DNA from: Rhynchopus sp. YZ270_cl-10
Lineage: Eukaryota > Euglenozoa > Diplonemea > Diplonemida > Diplonemidae
NCBI GenBank assembly: GCA_964035575.1
Contig: OZ037833.1
Coordinates: forward strand, 1,612,001-1,676,000
Reading direction: 5' to 3'
DNA length: 64,000 nucleotides
In this document: in pieces, positions 11,111 through 21,900 of the stretch
Layout: each line of letters begins with the position of its first letter
Numbering within the stretch: the first letter of the stretch is position 1
Program-made: the position numbers and the translations under genes
The notes under the pieces: generated by a model
What the model was told of the DNA's origin: nothing
The model's input: the letters and a program-made list of their open reading frames with translations, nothing else
Database searches by the model: none

Positions 11111-11408
11111 CAGGTTAAATTCTCAGAATCTACTTAAGGAAAAAGAAATTCGGTTGCTCGTTGTCTTCACCAATAAGCGAACCAAAGGGAATTGGTTGGG
11201 CCAGATAAAAACAAAATAAATGAAAAATTTTGAAAAGAAAAATTGATGAACCATATGGGCCCATCCTAAAGTAATAGCATCACAAGACTAAAGGTCGAGA
11301 ACAATAAAAGGCACAAAAAAAAGGGGATGGAAATTATTTTTTGCCAAAAAACAGAGCTGTTTTTTTTCTTCATGTGCGGCAAAAAAACACACAATAAATC
11401 AAAGAAAA

Positions 11409-11446
11409 AGTTTATAAGATGAACCTAAGCCGTGCTTAATCACCTT
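11409..11446 (-). repeat. Hairpin repeat, family A, short-loop copy
   Basis: AGTTTATAAGATGAACC then TAAGC, a two-base loop region and GCTTAATCACCTT. It lacks the CCTCTC part of the core, so the stem closes on a very short loop. Confidence 0.65.
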
Positions 11447-11641
11447 TGATCAAATAATTGGACAAAAAAAATGCCCACAACCCCTCAACAAAGCGCGTCA
11501 AAACGTTGAGCAACCTTGATGGGGGTGAGGGGAGAAAATGCATTTACCGGAGAAACAAAAAAAATATGGGGAAAAGACACCGGGGGAAAAGGACAAAATG
11601 CCTCCCGGAGGCACAGCACACTACAGTGAATATACTACTTT

Positions 11642-13225
11642 TCATTGCACGAAATCCCAGGAGTCCATGGAGCCGGTACTCTCCTCCGAGTCTGAGTCTG
11701 AGTCGGAGTCCTCGGTCTCTGTCTCCTCCTCCTTGTCGTCCTCCTCCTCCTTGCTCTTCACAGGCTGTGCAGGCTGTGCAGGCTGAATAGGCTTCACCGG
11801 ACACACGTCACCTTCGTCGCTGCTGTTGCACGCTGTAGACGACGTTGACCCGAGGGCAGAGGACGGGTCTTCCACAACGTGCCCTGTTGCGGTGTCAAGG
11901 AAGCGCACAGAGCCATCCTCCGAGGCCTCTTCAGTCCACTCACCACGGATCACCTTCATGATGGCACGGTACGAGAGGGAGGGGTCCAGCTCGGGGGACG
12001 GTGTCGCCTTCCTTGTGGTGTTGCATACACGTGGCCTGGCGTTCATCCGCAGTGGTGTCATGACGTCGGGGACAGGCAGGTTGGTGCGGTTGTCGATGTA
12101 CCGCACTCCTCCAGGGGTGCGCTGCTCCCGCCACTTCCCGCTGAGAACGTTGAGCAGCGCGGCGTTGGGCGACACAGCGGAGGGCTGTGCAGTGACCCTG
12201 GTCTGCAGAGGTGCCTTGGTTTGCTTCTGCATTGCGAGCTCGAGGGCCAGGTCTGCAACGTGCTTGCCGGTCCTGGTGTTTACGTACGATTTGCGGGTCA
12301 CCTCATGCCACTCCCCACGGATGAGCGACATAAGCACCTCTCTGTTGTCTGCAGGGACGAACGGAGGTGGTGGCACACCCCTCTTCGGTGCGGAGGGCGG
12401 TGGCGGTGCCTTGGACATCCTTGGCAGTGGCGGCGGCGGCGGGATGCCGTTCCCAACACGCATGGGCGGTGGGGGCACGGCAGTGTTGCGCGTTCCGCAC
12501 ACCTTGCGCCCCATCATGAGCGGCGGTGGTGGCGGCACACCCTTCCTCTTGACAGGCGGTGCAGGCGCCCGCTTCGTCGGCTTCAACGTCCAATCCTTCT
12601 GCGCCAATTCGCTCAACAGCGCACCGATGTCTGGGTGTGCAGACTTCCTCTTCACATGCCTCGCACGCTTCTCGCTCTTCATTGGCGCAACCTTGCCAAG
12701 ACTACCAACCGCCTGGCCTGTTTTGACACTGACGTACTGCAGCACACCGTTCGCGTCCTTGTACTCCTTCCACTCTTTGCGGATGACGTGCATCAGTGCG
12801 TCGCGCTCTGAGACAGTGCGGGGCTGCTTCTTCTTCTCCTCGCTGCGTGCGGGGCGTGTCCAGCGCATGAAGGCTGCAGGGTGCTTTGGCTCTGCCGCTG
12901 CATGCTGTACGTTGGGTGCAAGCTCCTCGATGACAGTGGTGACGGTGGTGTCTCCTGTGGCTGTGGTGTTCACCTCGCCACGTTCGTTCACGGTGAGGAC
13001 GGTGGTGCCGCCGTTGCTGCGCATAGTCGTGGTCGTGACGCGTGTCGCATTTCCATGTGCGTGCTTTGAAACCAGCGTTGTCTGCGGAGTATGCCCCTTC
13101 AGCTTCCACACCTTCTTCTTCGTCAGCGTGTTCTGGTAGAACGACTTAACCATCCACACCCCTTCCTCGTCCTCAACTGTCTTAGGGATCTTCGAGGTCT
13201 TCTTGTCGTCGAAGGAAAGCTCCAT
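11642..13225 (-). CDS. Protein with four or five WW-like repeats, polyproline stretches and an acidic tail
   Basis: The product is 527 residues. Four units of about 35 residues share the pattern (hydrophobic)-I-R-x-E-W-x-E, about ten residues, Y/F-h-D/N-x-x-T-G-x-x-V: ALMHVIRKEWKEYK near 140, VLMSLIRGEWHEV near 300, ALLNVLSGKWRE near 350 and AIMKVIRGEWTEE near 425. The N-terminal VWMVKSFYQNTL may be a fifth. Between them are PPPPP tracts like a formin FH1 region (about 225-300). The C-terminus is Glu/Asp/Ser-rich, ending SMDSWDFVQ. Trp, aromatic and Thr-Gly spacing recalls WW domains, which bind proline-rich ligands, so the protein may self-associate; this is inference. A long plus-strand frame opposite it is a shadow. 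Confidence 0.78.
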   Translation of the reverse strand: MELSFDDKKTSKIPKTVEDEEGVWMVKSFYQNTLTKKKVWKLKGHTPQTTLVSKHAHGNATRVTTTTMRSNGGTTVLTVNERGEVNTTATGDTTVTTVIEELAPNVQHAAAEPKHPAAFMRWTRPARSEEKKKQPRTVSERDALMHVIRKEWKEYKDANGVLQYVSVKTGQAVGSLGKVAPMKSEKRARHVKRKSAHPDIGALLSELAQKDWTLKPTKRAPAPPVKRKGVPPPPPLMMGRKVCGTRNTAVPPPPMRVGNGIPPPPPLPRMSKAPPPPSAPKRGVPPPPFVPADNREVLMSLIRGEWHEVTRKSYVNTRTGKHVADLALELAMQKQTKAPLQTRVTAQPSAVSPNAALLNVLSGKWREQRTPGGVRYIDNRTNLPVPDVMTPLRMNARPRVCNTTRKATPSPELDPSLSYRAIMKVIRGEWTEEASEDGSVRFLDTATGHVVEDPSSALGSTSSTACNSSDEGDVCPVKPIQPAQPAQPVKSKEEEDDKEEETETEDSDSDSDSEESTGSMDSWDFVQ

Positions 13226-13299
13226 TTTAATGTGTTGTTAAAGTTTAAAGAGAGTTTCTAAGATGTGGTTTAAAGAGGTGCGAGAGAAGGAGAAACAAA

Positions 13300-13340
13300 G
13301 TGAAGTTGATAGTGCAAACGCCTCTGGGACGCAGGCACTG
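13300..13340 (-). repeat. Hairpin repeat, family C
   Basis: Plus reading: AGTGCAAACGCCTC, TGGGACGC loop, AGGCACT. AGT pairs with ACT and GCCT with AGGC. Confidence 0.7.
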
Positions 13341-13828
13341 ACAAACAAAGGTTGAAACGTGCTAAAATGCTCAGCCGAAGAAAAAGGTAAAAGTTTATCT
13401 TTGGATCAATTCGTTTGCATGATTTGCTCTTATTTTATTGGAAAGAATGGAGGAGGGAAAAGAGCAAGCGGGAAGTGGGTGGGAACACGAACAGGAGGGG
13501 AACCAAAACCTAAAAATATAACGCAAAAAATTCCCCCAAAAATTGTCGCGTATTTTTGTTTTTTTTTTTCATTTTTGTATTATCGTCTTTTCTGAGCACA
13601 TTGCAGTCCCTCAACCATACGGACGAAACTGCCACCTCAGCAAAGAAGAACTTTTTACCAAGAATGCATTCGCCCCCTCTGAGTCTGAAATGGGGGTGCG
13701 AAGACCCTGAAGCACTTCCCCTTCTCCCCCCCTCCACATAACGCCTCTTGGGTAAAAGCCGAAGACGCTGTGGGACGATCGTGAAGATACCTCTTGACGT
13801 TTCGCTACCTTGCTTGCAAACAAAGAGA

Positions 13829-13875
13829 AGTGGAAAGTGCAAACGCCTTACCGGACCAGCGGACGCAGGCACTGG
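13829..13875 (-). repeat. Hairpin repeat, family C, long loop
   Basis: Same ends as the other C copies (AAAGTGCAAACGCCTT and GGACGCAGGCACT), with an extra ACCGGACCAGC segment in the loop. Confidence 0.7.
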
Positions 13876-13980
13876 CTCTCCGGGCTATCAAACCCCAAAA
13901 GGAATCTCCGGCACAGTGCCCACAACACCCCAACAAAGGCAGGGACACAGAAAACTACACACGCAGGTAGAACAAAGAAA

Positions 13981-14023
13981 AAGGTTTGTGAGATGATCCT
14001 AAGCGCAGTGACTTAGCCACCTG
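13981..14023 (-). repeat. Hairpin repeat, family A
   Basis: AAGGTTTGTGAGATGATCC, TAAGCGCAGTGACTTA, GCCACCT. The TAAG/CTTA stem is kept while the loop differs from the consensus. Confidence 0.6.
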
Positions 14024-14340
14024 CAAAATACACATAACTGACTGAACGGATGCATGCAGAACATTACGCATCCGACGATGTCTCACGGTAGAGTCCGCAC
14101 AAAATGGGCGGACTCCATCGTGTTCAAAAAAGAAGAAGAAAAAAATGAACTTTTGATAATGCACAAATAGATCGCAGATGCCGAACCCATTCTGTGGGAT
14201 ATCGGACCCTGCAGTGTGCTGCACCTTGTAGAGCAGCTTATAATAGAGAAAAGTTGGTTCGCTGACCCTAAGTGCATGTGCATTTGGTTTGCTTCCCAAA
14301 AAAATAAAGCATCGTGGACAACAGGCACCGTCATGGAAAG

Positions 14341-14384
14341 AAAAAATTGACATGAAATACAAAGCCCCCTCGTGAACAGTGTAC
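14341..14384 (-). repeat. Hairpin repeat, family E
   Basis: AAAAAATTGACATGAAATACA, AAGCCCCCTCGTG core, AACAGTGTACC. The TACA and TGTA ends pair. Confidence 0.65.
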
Positions 14385-14833
14385 CAAAAATAAAGTGAAG
14401 CTGATGCGGAAGACTTCTTGTATGGCGTATGTATGGCACAAGTTGAACCCGTTGCGGTTCGTGTTGTACGGTACAATGTCCAACCAAAGAAAACTTGACA
14501 CTGCGTGTATGTGCTCCCGTGCACATCGAGTACGGGGAAAAAAAGGCTTGTGAGCTTTGTCGTAACCCTTGCTTGATTAGCCAGAATAACGAAGGACCCC
14601 ACAGTGCGGAATACTCTAAAAAGAGAAGGCCTATTGGTCTGGCCCTCTGGGTCTTTAGGTTTTCCGATTCCAGCGGCACACTAGCCTTCGCTAGTGAGCC
14701 CTCGTTTGGAGACACCAGTCAGGTCCGTAAGTCTAGGTCAACCAAAGATGCACACCCCACCGGAAGGCCAGACAAAGTGAAGCTGAAAATGCAAACGCCG
14801 AGGACAGCAAGGCATAAAATCGAGAGAGAAAAA

Positions 14834-14885
14834 CAAAGTTGAAAGTGCAAACGTCTCACGGTGCATCGGCGGACGCAGGCACTGG
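14834..14885 (-). repeat. Hairpin repeat, family C, long loop
   Basis: AACAAAGTTGAAAGTGC, AAACGTCTC, then a CACGGTGCATC insert and GGCGGACGCAGGCACT. Confidence 0.65.
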
Positions 14886-15028
14886 GAAACAAAAAAAAAA
14901 AAACTCTAGACGAACGTGCCTCCGTAGGGCACATCTTCCGCAACGTAGTAAAAATGAATCAAATGAGTAAGGGGCGAAGGTGGGATCTTTTGTATCTGTG
15001 CGAACAGATGTCAAAAATAATAATAATG

Positions 15029-15065
15029 CAGCTGTATGTGCAAACACCTCTGCGGACGCAGGCAC
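15029..15065 (-). repeat. Hairpin repeat, family C
   Basis: CAGCTGTATGTGCAAACACC, TCTGCGGACGCAGGCACC. A single-base change in each arm relative to the consensus. Confidence 0.6.
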
Positions 15066-15412
15066 CAAAAAAGTGGGTTAAAAATGTTAATGTGCTCCCC
15101 CTCCCCGTCCCGTCCCCCCACACCGACACTCCCCATACCCCCAAGGTTTGTCACAGTCCGCATGTGATGTTATAAGATCGTGCACACAATGTTGTTGCTA
15201 AAGTCAACCACAAACGCAGGTTCAGTGCGGGTAAGGGGTATTTCGTGTTCACTGCTTTCTGATTTTCCCCTTCGCGGAATTTCTTGTCTTTCAATCTGCA
15301 AAAAAAATGGGATTTTTTTTGAAAAATTGATGTGCAGCAAACCTCAGAACCTGCGTGATCACCACACAAGTTTTGTGGTAGCAGAAACGCAATGTGCGTT
15401 CAGCAAGGGGCA

Positions 15413-15880
15413 CTAAGAGAGGCAATCATGGATTACGTTTTGCATTCTCTTGTAGTGTTTGCATACCTGTTTCACCTGCGAGGATATATCCTGCATATCC
15501 TTTTCCAGGGTTTTGTTCGCCTCTGCACTGAGGCGGAGCTGCTCCGTCAGGGATGTGATGCGTTCGTCGCGTGCACGGAGGTTCATTTGCAGGGTTGACA
15601 TGGCCTGTTTCATGTCGTCTGTGCAGGCCCCTGTCATTTGCGGGTCGGACTTGATGAGCTCGAGCTCCTTCTGGCGGCGCACCTCCATGTCGTAGAGCTG
15701 CTTGCTCTGCTGCGTCATGACCTGCTGCATCTTCTGCACCTTCACCTCCTTCTGCATGAGCTCGTCCTTTTGCGTCTTCAGCTGTGCCCAGCGACGCTCA
15801 TCGCCGCCCTGCGCGCCTTGGTTGTGCTCATCCCCCGAGCTGTGCAGCTCGCCCTGCATATGCAAAGGCCCATTACTCAT
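15413..15880 (-). CDS. Small coiled-coil protein
   Basis: The product is 155 residues. After a polar start (MSNGPLHMQGELHSSGDEHN), nearly the whole protein from about residue 30 to 145 is helical coiled coil with regular Leu/Met spacing, e.g. MQQVMTQQSKQLYDMEVRR and LTEQLRLSAEANKTLEKDM. There are a few Cys residues near the C-terminus. No domain is recognised; the size and pattern fit a cytoskeletal or SNARE-adapter-like helical protein. The frame is uninterrupted and uses the same codon style as its neighbours. Confidence 0.72.
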   Translation of the reverse strand: MSNGPLHMQGELHSSGDEHNQGAQGGDERRWAQLKTQKDELMQKEVKVQKMQQVMTQQSKQLYDMEVRRQKELELIKSDPQMTGACTDDMKQAMSTLQMNLRARDERITSLTEQLRLSAEANKTLEKDMQDISSQVKQVCKHYKRMQNVIHDCLS

Positions 15881-16532
15881 TGCACCTCGTAGTGCTCAGG
15901 CACGTGGTACGTATCCAACACACTGCAGGGTCGTACCTCGACTCGGTCACCTCCGGTCACTGACTCGCACCACACCAGTCAGATCCCCCCCCCTCCGGTG
16001 CGTGGGTGGGAACGCCAGCGCTGTCGTTGGTTATACAATGACTGCGCAGCGTCGTGTTTGTACTTCCTGCAAAGGGGTGTGGCTTTGGATGGAGAAGGGG
16101 AGGGGGAGAGGGGGAGGGAAAGAATATGTGGTGAAGCTTTCGTTGTGTCGTGTGTGTGGAGGGTCGAAGACGAAAACGGTCCCACAATACAATATAACTT
16201 TGTTCTAGAACAGTGGAGTGATATTCCCCACGATTTTGCTTTTTTTTTTTTTTTGAAAAGATGCGTTCCCCAGACCTGCCGTCCACGCAGACCTACGGGG
16301 GTTTCAGTCACCACACATTTATTCTTCATTCAGGTAGTCGCCTGCGCTGCCTGTCTGCGCTTGCGCTAAGGCCCTCATCATTTCAAATGATATCTGCGAC
16401 GTGGTTTTCAGCCTGTTGCCCTGTATTGTGGTTTGCATTGTTGTTGCATACAATTGCCCGCGAGGCAGGTTCTGTACACAGTCGCCCGAAGGTTATTGTG
16501 CTTAAAAGATGTACGCAGATTGATACATAAAT
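15881..16532. other. Spacer with a family D repeat
   Basis: Between the SET-like gene's stop and the small coiled-coil gene's start. It contains a pyrimidine-rich minus-strand tract, a T-run at about 16240-16255 and the D repeat at 16446-16500, whose inner end is 33 bp past the SET-like gene's stop codon. Confidence 0.6.
16446..16500 (-). repeat. Dispersed repeat, family D
   Basis: ACAATTGCCCGCGAGGCAGG, TTCTGTACACAGTCGCCC, GAAGGTTATTGT. The ends ACAAT and ATTGT are complementary. Related copies: 42495-42560, 56555-56619 and a weaker one at 63915-63975. Confidence 0.7.
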
Positions 16533-18416
16533 TCAACATACCACAAGACTCACGGCACTCTCATTGGCCAATGTCGGGAGGGGTGTTGCGCCGTGCGCGA
16601 TGAGGAGTTTCACCATTTGCAGGTCACCCTCCACCACGGCTGCATGAAGCAGCCTGTAACCGTGCCAGCCCCGCTTGCGTGTGTGCACCGAGCTCGCGAG
16701 CAGGGAGTCAGCATTGGCAACACCTGGCCCGAGGTCGAGGAGCACCTGCACTGTCAGGTAGTCCCTCGTCACCACAGCCCTGCTGAGGAGTGCTGATATA
16801 TCGCACCGCAGTGCTTTCACATGCACCCCCACGGCACCGTCCCCATCCCCTGGTGGTGCGAGCCTCTCCATCAGACCCTCATGCTCCAAGGCCGACACCA
16901 CAGTCAGGTTCGACATCACCTCACTGTACACATGCACAAACGCATTGCCTGGTAGTTCCCGTGGCACCCCCCCGCCGCGCCGCAGCACCACATTGAGGTG
17001 GTGCACCCGGGCCGCAACGACGGAGACGCTGTACACCGCACGGTAGTACTGCTGGTCCACCATGGTGCTGCTCCGCCGCGTGGCGGCAGCAGTGAGGTGT
17101 CCAAAAGGGGTGGGCTGCGGGGCCAGGTGTGCGAGGATGGCTGAAAGGAGGAGAATGTGGTGGCGGAGGACGAAGAGCTGCTGGAAGTAGATCATCTTGC
17201 GTGCACGGTCGCAGCGCTCCTCCTTGACGAGGACGATGCTCTTGAAGATGCGTGCAAGGCGGGTGAAGCCTCCCATTCTGTTGTACTCCGCCTCTATGAC
17301 ATCGCGGGTGGAACGGAAGGCAGCAATCTCGCTGTCCTGCACCAGCATCTCCCCCACCGCCACCTTCTCATGAAGCTTCGCACGAAATGCGTTGAGCAGG
17401 TCGTCCGGCGGCTGCGTCAACGTCAAGGTGTGTATCCACTCCTTCTTCCTGCGCTCCCTCTGCACCAAAGGCGAGGCATGAAGCCACTGCAACTCATCAC
17501 TATGCACCGGCGGTGCAAGAAAGGACGGCAGATACGTCGCCCACGACAGACACATCCCAAGCGACTGCTGCCTCCGCCCAAAAACGCTCTTCTTCATAAG
17601 AAACCCTTCGACAAAGATCTGCTCGCCTCTTGCAATGGGCTGCACCGCGTACAGGGTGACCTCCTGTGTCTCAGGCGAATAGCTGTACGCAGTCTGCCCT
17701 GCACGGATTTGGAAGAGCTCAAACCCGGGAACACACAGTGCGACAGACCTTCCACGGATGGACAGACTTCTGCTGTGGGTATCAACAAAGCGGAGAACAC
17801 GTCCCCACATCTCCTCTGATATGTCGTCCAGAAAGGCAGCCTGCGGCACCCCTGCAAGCTTTTTCAGTGTTTCCTTCCACGTATTCCTATTCGCCGCAAT
17901 GCCCTCTGCCGAAACCCGTTCCAATGGACTGTCCAAATTCACCTCCACCTCGGGGTCCTCCACAAGCCCAGTCTGCACCCAGGTGTGCCAGCTGGAGTTC
18001 TGTAGGGAGGAATGCGCGAGGAAGAGACGGAGCAGATCTGTTGCAGGGAGGTTGAGGGCACGGCGTGCGGAGATGACCTTCGCGGGGAGCAGGGTCTGCG
18101 CAGCATCTGTGGTGAGGAGGAGAGGCTCTGGGATGGTCAGCAGGGTGGTCCCTGGGCGGATATCGCGTGTTGCTAGCATGCCTGTTGTGGTGTCCGTTAG
18201 GTGTGCCGTGGTGAAGAGACGTGGCGCCACAGCATGGAACTTCGCCCCACCACGTTGCAGCCACCCCACGGTGGCCCTCTGCGCTGCAAGTGCCTCATTT
18301 GTGTCGTCTTCCCCCAATGCACGCATCACCTCCACCTCATCATGGACTAACACATCAGATAGACGAAACTCACCTGCTAAGTTGGCCAACGCAGCAATGC
18401 AAAGCAATGTGTACAT
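16533..18416 (-). CDS. Secreted or ER SET-domain (LSMT/SETD-like) protein with C-terminal ankyrin repeat, probably inactive
   Basis: The product is 627 residues. The chosen Met (MYTLLCIAALANLAGEF) begins a signal peptide and lies 4 nt after a CTCTCAG acceptor. Residues about 55-110 match the start of the Rubisco-LSMT/SETD3 type SET fold: GAKFHAVAPRLF, then GMLATRDIRPGTTLLTIPEPLLL. The usual NHS-type motif is replaced (SVALCVPGFELFQI near 255) and the GxxYG-type end is replaced by GEQIFVEGFLMKKSVFG. A helical region follows, as in the substrate-binding half of this family. Residues about 590-615 (HGYRLLHAAVVEGDLQMVKL) are a clear ankyrin repeat. Methyltransferase activity is doubtful because cofactor and Tyr motifs are missing. 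A luminal location would also be odd for an active enzyme. Confidence 0.75.
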   Translation of the reverse strand: MYTLLCIAALANLAGEFRLSDVLVHDEVEVMRALGEDDTNEALAAQRATVGWLQRGGAKFHAVAPRLFTTAHLTDTTTGMLATRDIRPGTTLLTIPEPLLLTTDAAQTLLPAKVISARRALNLPATDLLRLFLAHSSLQNSSWHTWVQTGLVEDPEVEVNLDSPLERVSAEGIAANRNTWKETLKKLAGVPQAAFLDDISEEMWGRVLRFVDTHSRSLSIRGRSVALCVPGFELFQIRAGQTAYSYSPETQEVTLYAVQPIARGEQIFVEGFLMKKSVFGRRQQSLGMCLSWATYLPSFLAPPVHSDELQWLHASPLVQRERRKKEWIHTLTLTQPPDDLLNAFRAKLHEKVAVGEMLVQDSEIAAFRSTRDVIEAEYNRMGGFTRLARIFKSIVLVKEERCDRARKMIYFQQLFVLRHHILLLSAILAHLAPQPTPFGHLTAAATRRSSTMVDQQYYRAVYSVSVVAARVHHLNVVLRRGGGVPRELPGNAFVHVYSEVMSNLTVVSALEHEGLMERLAPPGDGDGAVGVHVKALRCDISALLSRAVVTRDYLTVQVLLDLGPGVANADSLLASSVHTRKRGWHGYRLLHAAVVEGDLQMVKLLIAHGATPLPTLANESAVSLVVC

Positions 18417-18420
18417 TCTT

Positions 18421-18450
18421 CTGAGAGGAGAGGTGGCAAGAGAGGGGGTG
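18421..18450 (-). promoter_or_regulatory. Putative trans-splice acceptor of the SET-like gene
   Basis: Minus strand: CCCCCTCTCTTGCCACCTC then TCCTCTCAG, 4 nt before the ATG. A pyrimidine tract of about 27 nt ends in CAG with no exon frame upstream, so it is more likely a leader acceptor than a cis intron end. Confidence 0.6.
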
Positions 18451-18984
18451 CGAAGAAGGGTGTGAAGTGACAGGGTGGAAGGGGAGGGTCGACTGGACAG
18501 CGTCTGTTTACTCAAAAAAAGGGGGATGTCTTTCTTTTTTTTGTTTCGAATTCTAAAATGCATTTGCAAAAGTGTTGATTTGGTTGGGAACCCTACCGAC
18601 AGGAAGCTCAGTTGATATGTTAAAGAGGTTTATTGTTGGTTCTTTACAACAATGGCTGCTAACACATCTTCAAAAAAGAAGAAACATTGATAACACTTGA
18701 TTATAAGCCTCTGCTTCAGTCACCATAAAAAGGTTCAAAATTCAAACACATAATGAACACAATGTACGCAATAAAGGCAAAAATTCCCTTGAACCAAAAG
18801 GTAAATGAGTTAGGTCGATGGGGATGGGGAATGGGTATTATACTGGTTTAATCACTGAACGCACGCACAGTCAAAACAGAACGTAAAAACAAAACGGCCA
18901 ATCCAAGGCTTCCAAGGGATCTGCTTCAAGACCCCCAACTTACTACTGCAAGATGTAAATCTCACAATATACACACCCCTTTTT

Positions 18985-21900
18985 TTAACGCGGCGGCGGC
19001 GGCGGCACCTTACCCCCTTGGTACATGCCTTGTTGCGGGAGACTCCGTGCTGTGCTTGCACCTGAAGGGTGACCTAATGGGGGACCACCACCCGCCTTAC
19101 GCGGATTCGAGAACGTAGAGGCATACGAGTTGTCTTCGTTGATCCTACGGGAGACCATTTGGCCTGTATGTGGACGTGGCAGCATGGGTCTGCTTGCTGC
19201 TTTTGGAGGCGACTCAACCCACTGCTCTGCCACTGGCGCACCCCACTGCAGCACTGGTGGATGTGGCATCACATGCGGTGTGATGTCCCGGAGCATCTCC
19301 GACTCTCGCACCGAATCCCGCAATCCCTTATACGACAGCGACATCGACTCGCTTTTGTCAAACGGTGCTGACGACTCTGCTGTAGGCGACTTTACAACCG
19401 CCCTCGGTCTGTCCACAGGGTATTGTTGTGCAGGGATGGCCGGGAGCGGGTCGTTCTCCTGCTGGTTGGCAATGAAGCCGAGTGGCTTGGGGACCAGCGC
19501 AGCGTTGCGGGCAGATGGCTTGGGTGACTCCTTCCCTTTCTCCATCTCCTTCTCCTTCTCCTTTTCTTTCTCCTGCTCGAGGGAGAAGACTCTGTCCTTC
19601 AGCTCTTCGTTCTCGAGAACAAGCTTCTCAAGGTAGGCGCGCGCCAGATCGGTGTCATCGATGCCCATGGTGTCGTGGGTGAGCAGGTCCTCGTAGGTCT
19701 TGAGAGACGTCTTGCGGCGTTGAGCCTTCTCGCGGATGATGTCCAGCTCCTGGTCAAGGGTGTACTTTGCCCGCAAGCCTTCGAAGATGGGGCGTCCCGC
19801 TGCCTCCTCCATGCTCTCGATCTCTGCATGGTACGCCTCAAAGCGGTATGCCACGCGTATGTTCGAAAGATGTGTCTTGATCGGGTCGTTCCCTGCAGAG
19901 CTCGAGAGCAGATAGTCGTGCCCCACCAAATTGCTCTTCACGTTCACAGGAAAGCCACACTGGATGACGCTGTTCCGTGCAATCTCACACATATCGTTCG
20001 CGTTGAACTTCCACACCTTGCTCGCAATGGAATACTCCTCGATGAGCGGCTCCTGCGTGTAGTGGAACTGCAACGGGTCGTCCGTCGACAGCGACACATT
20101 CAACCCACGTCTGAAAAACAGCGGAAACGGGTTTTTCAGGATATCCAAAAACAAACTGTTGTTCGACAGTGGCGACACGGCGATGCCCATCTGCGACAGG
20201 TAGTACAAATACTCCAGCGCAGGGTCTCTCCGCAGGTTCACGCCGTGGTTGATTTGGTCTGCAGTCAAATGTGCATGGATGAGATGGTCGGGAGAGCCAG
20301 ACTCGCCGCAGTGAGGGCGGAACTGAAAGGTCGAGAGCCCACGCGACTTCCTAAAGGTGTTGAGCGAACGGATGTTGGCCCACATGAAGTACATCCAGTA
20401 GCCGTAGGGCGGGTTGTCGTGCGACGTCCACTCTGTTGGGTACGTTGTGTGGGGGAACGCTAAGTCCGGTTGGCTCTCGTTGTCAACAGAATCGAATCCG
20501 GACATATGCTTGAGGAAGTGGTGCAGCTTTGCGTCTGACGCAGGGTTGATGGAGACCTTCCACAACGGCTCGAATACGTTCGTCAACAACTGCTGGAACG
20601 ACGACACGGTGGAGTGCTGTCGGAACACAGAGTAAATACGCGGGATTTGCACCATCCACGTGTTGTGAAGGTTCGCCATCCCGTGGGTGTCGAACCACGT
20701 TGCAAGCTTTGCCCACTCACCAATGGAACGGCCGTAGATGGAGAGGCGCATCTCTGCGTAGGTGTACTCGTCGCGTGCAAACTGTGCGAACGTCATCTTG
20801 GCGATCTCTGCGAAGTAGCGCCCACCCATGTAGTTGTCGGTCTTGAGGAGAAGGTTGCGGAGGTCTGGGTTCCCCATGGGGTTGTATTTGTTGTTGAAGT
20901 TGTCGAAGCGTTCGAAGAGGGTGGCATCCGCCTGCACGTTGAGGGTGTGCACCGTCAGGTTCTCGGCGCAGATGCCCATGCCAGAGAGGAGCTGCTTGAG
21001 TGTGACGGGGTTCTTGTTCTCGTCCACCTTGACGATGTCGTCCAGCCCGCTCACGGCCTTCTTCAAGATGAACTCCAGCAGCTGGCGTGCCGTCATGCCT
21101 GCCGCTGCGTGGATGTGAGTGTCCACCTTTGCTGCTTGGTAGAAATCTCGCGACTGCCCGCCCTCCTCGGTCTGGTTCTCGAGCTGCATGTTGAGTGCCA
21201 TATGGAGAGCAAACTTATGTTCCAAGACTTGAAGGCGTCTGTGGCAGAGGCCCTTCACATAGATGTTCTCGACCACATCGTGCACAGTGTTGAAGTCCCG
21301 CCAGTAGGTTTCCAGGCTGCGCATATCCTGTGGCTCGAAGACGTCTGTCTTCTCTGCCTTCTTCTTGTACATGTAAACACCCTGCTTGGGGATGAATTCC
21401 CAGTCGTGCGCTACTTTGAACTCATTTTCTTTAGAATCTTTTGAGTGGCTCAGGTCCAAGAAGCTGTCCAGCTCAGGACGGAGGTCGATGTACTTGAGGC
21501 GGAGAGCAGTCGCATCTGCGAGCATGGTGGCGGCATTGGAGTGTGCCTTGAGCGCGTCTTCGTCGGCCACCTCACGCAACGGTGCAATGATGTCCACACG
21601 TGGGAACACAATTGTGCTTTCGAAGGAAGACTTCGACCCCACCTGCGATGTGACCGACATCGAACGCTGTGACGGGTGGCGCGACAGTGTCGCAGAGGGC
21701 TTGCGCGATTCGGGTGGCGGGCACTGCTGCTCCCCAAAGAGGAACTCCTTCAACACCGCCCGCTCGTGCGCGAGTGTGTCGCTGCGGTAGTGCAGACGTA
21801 CGTCGGGCACGTAGGAGCGCGATGCATCGTTGCCTTCGGCCTGCTTCTCTATGTTGTAGTCAACCCCAAGCCAGTCCTGCTTCAGCTCATGCGAGAAGCC

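Larger units (their letters stand above)
9931..11641. other. Gene-free AT-rich interval
   Basis: No gene could be supported. The interval contains hairpin repeats at 10162-10203, 11066-11110 and 11409-11446, a degraded A copy near 10920-10952, the second 47-bp repeat at 10719-10767, a (GT)n tract followed by a T-run at 10971-11008, and many homopolymer runs. Confidence 0.6.
13226..15412. other. Gene-free interval dense in hairpin repeats
   Basis: No convincing gene lies here. Family C copies are at 13300-13340, 13829-13875, 14834-14885 and 15029-15065, with a degraded one near 14775-14800. A family A copy is at 13981-14023 and a family E copy at 14341-14384. The spacing and single orientation suggest serial accumulation in the transcribed spacer. 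Confidence 0.6.

Noticed and set aside
11826-13139. 437-codon plus-strand open frame
   Set aside because: A shadow of the WW-like gene; its glycine runs are the complement of polyproline.
13510-14715. Minus-strand frames of 120-215 codons
   Set aside because: They read through several hairpin repeats, are low in information and have no recognisable domain.
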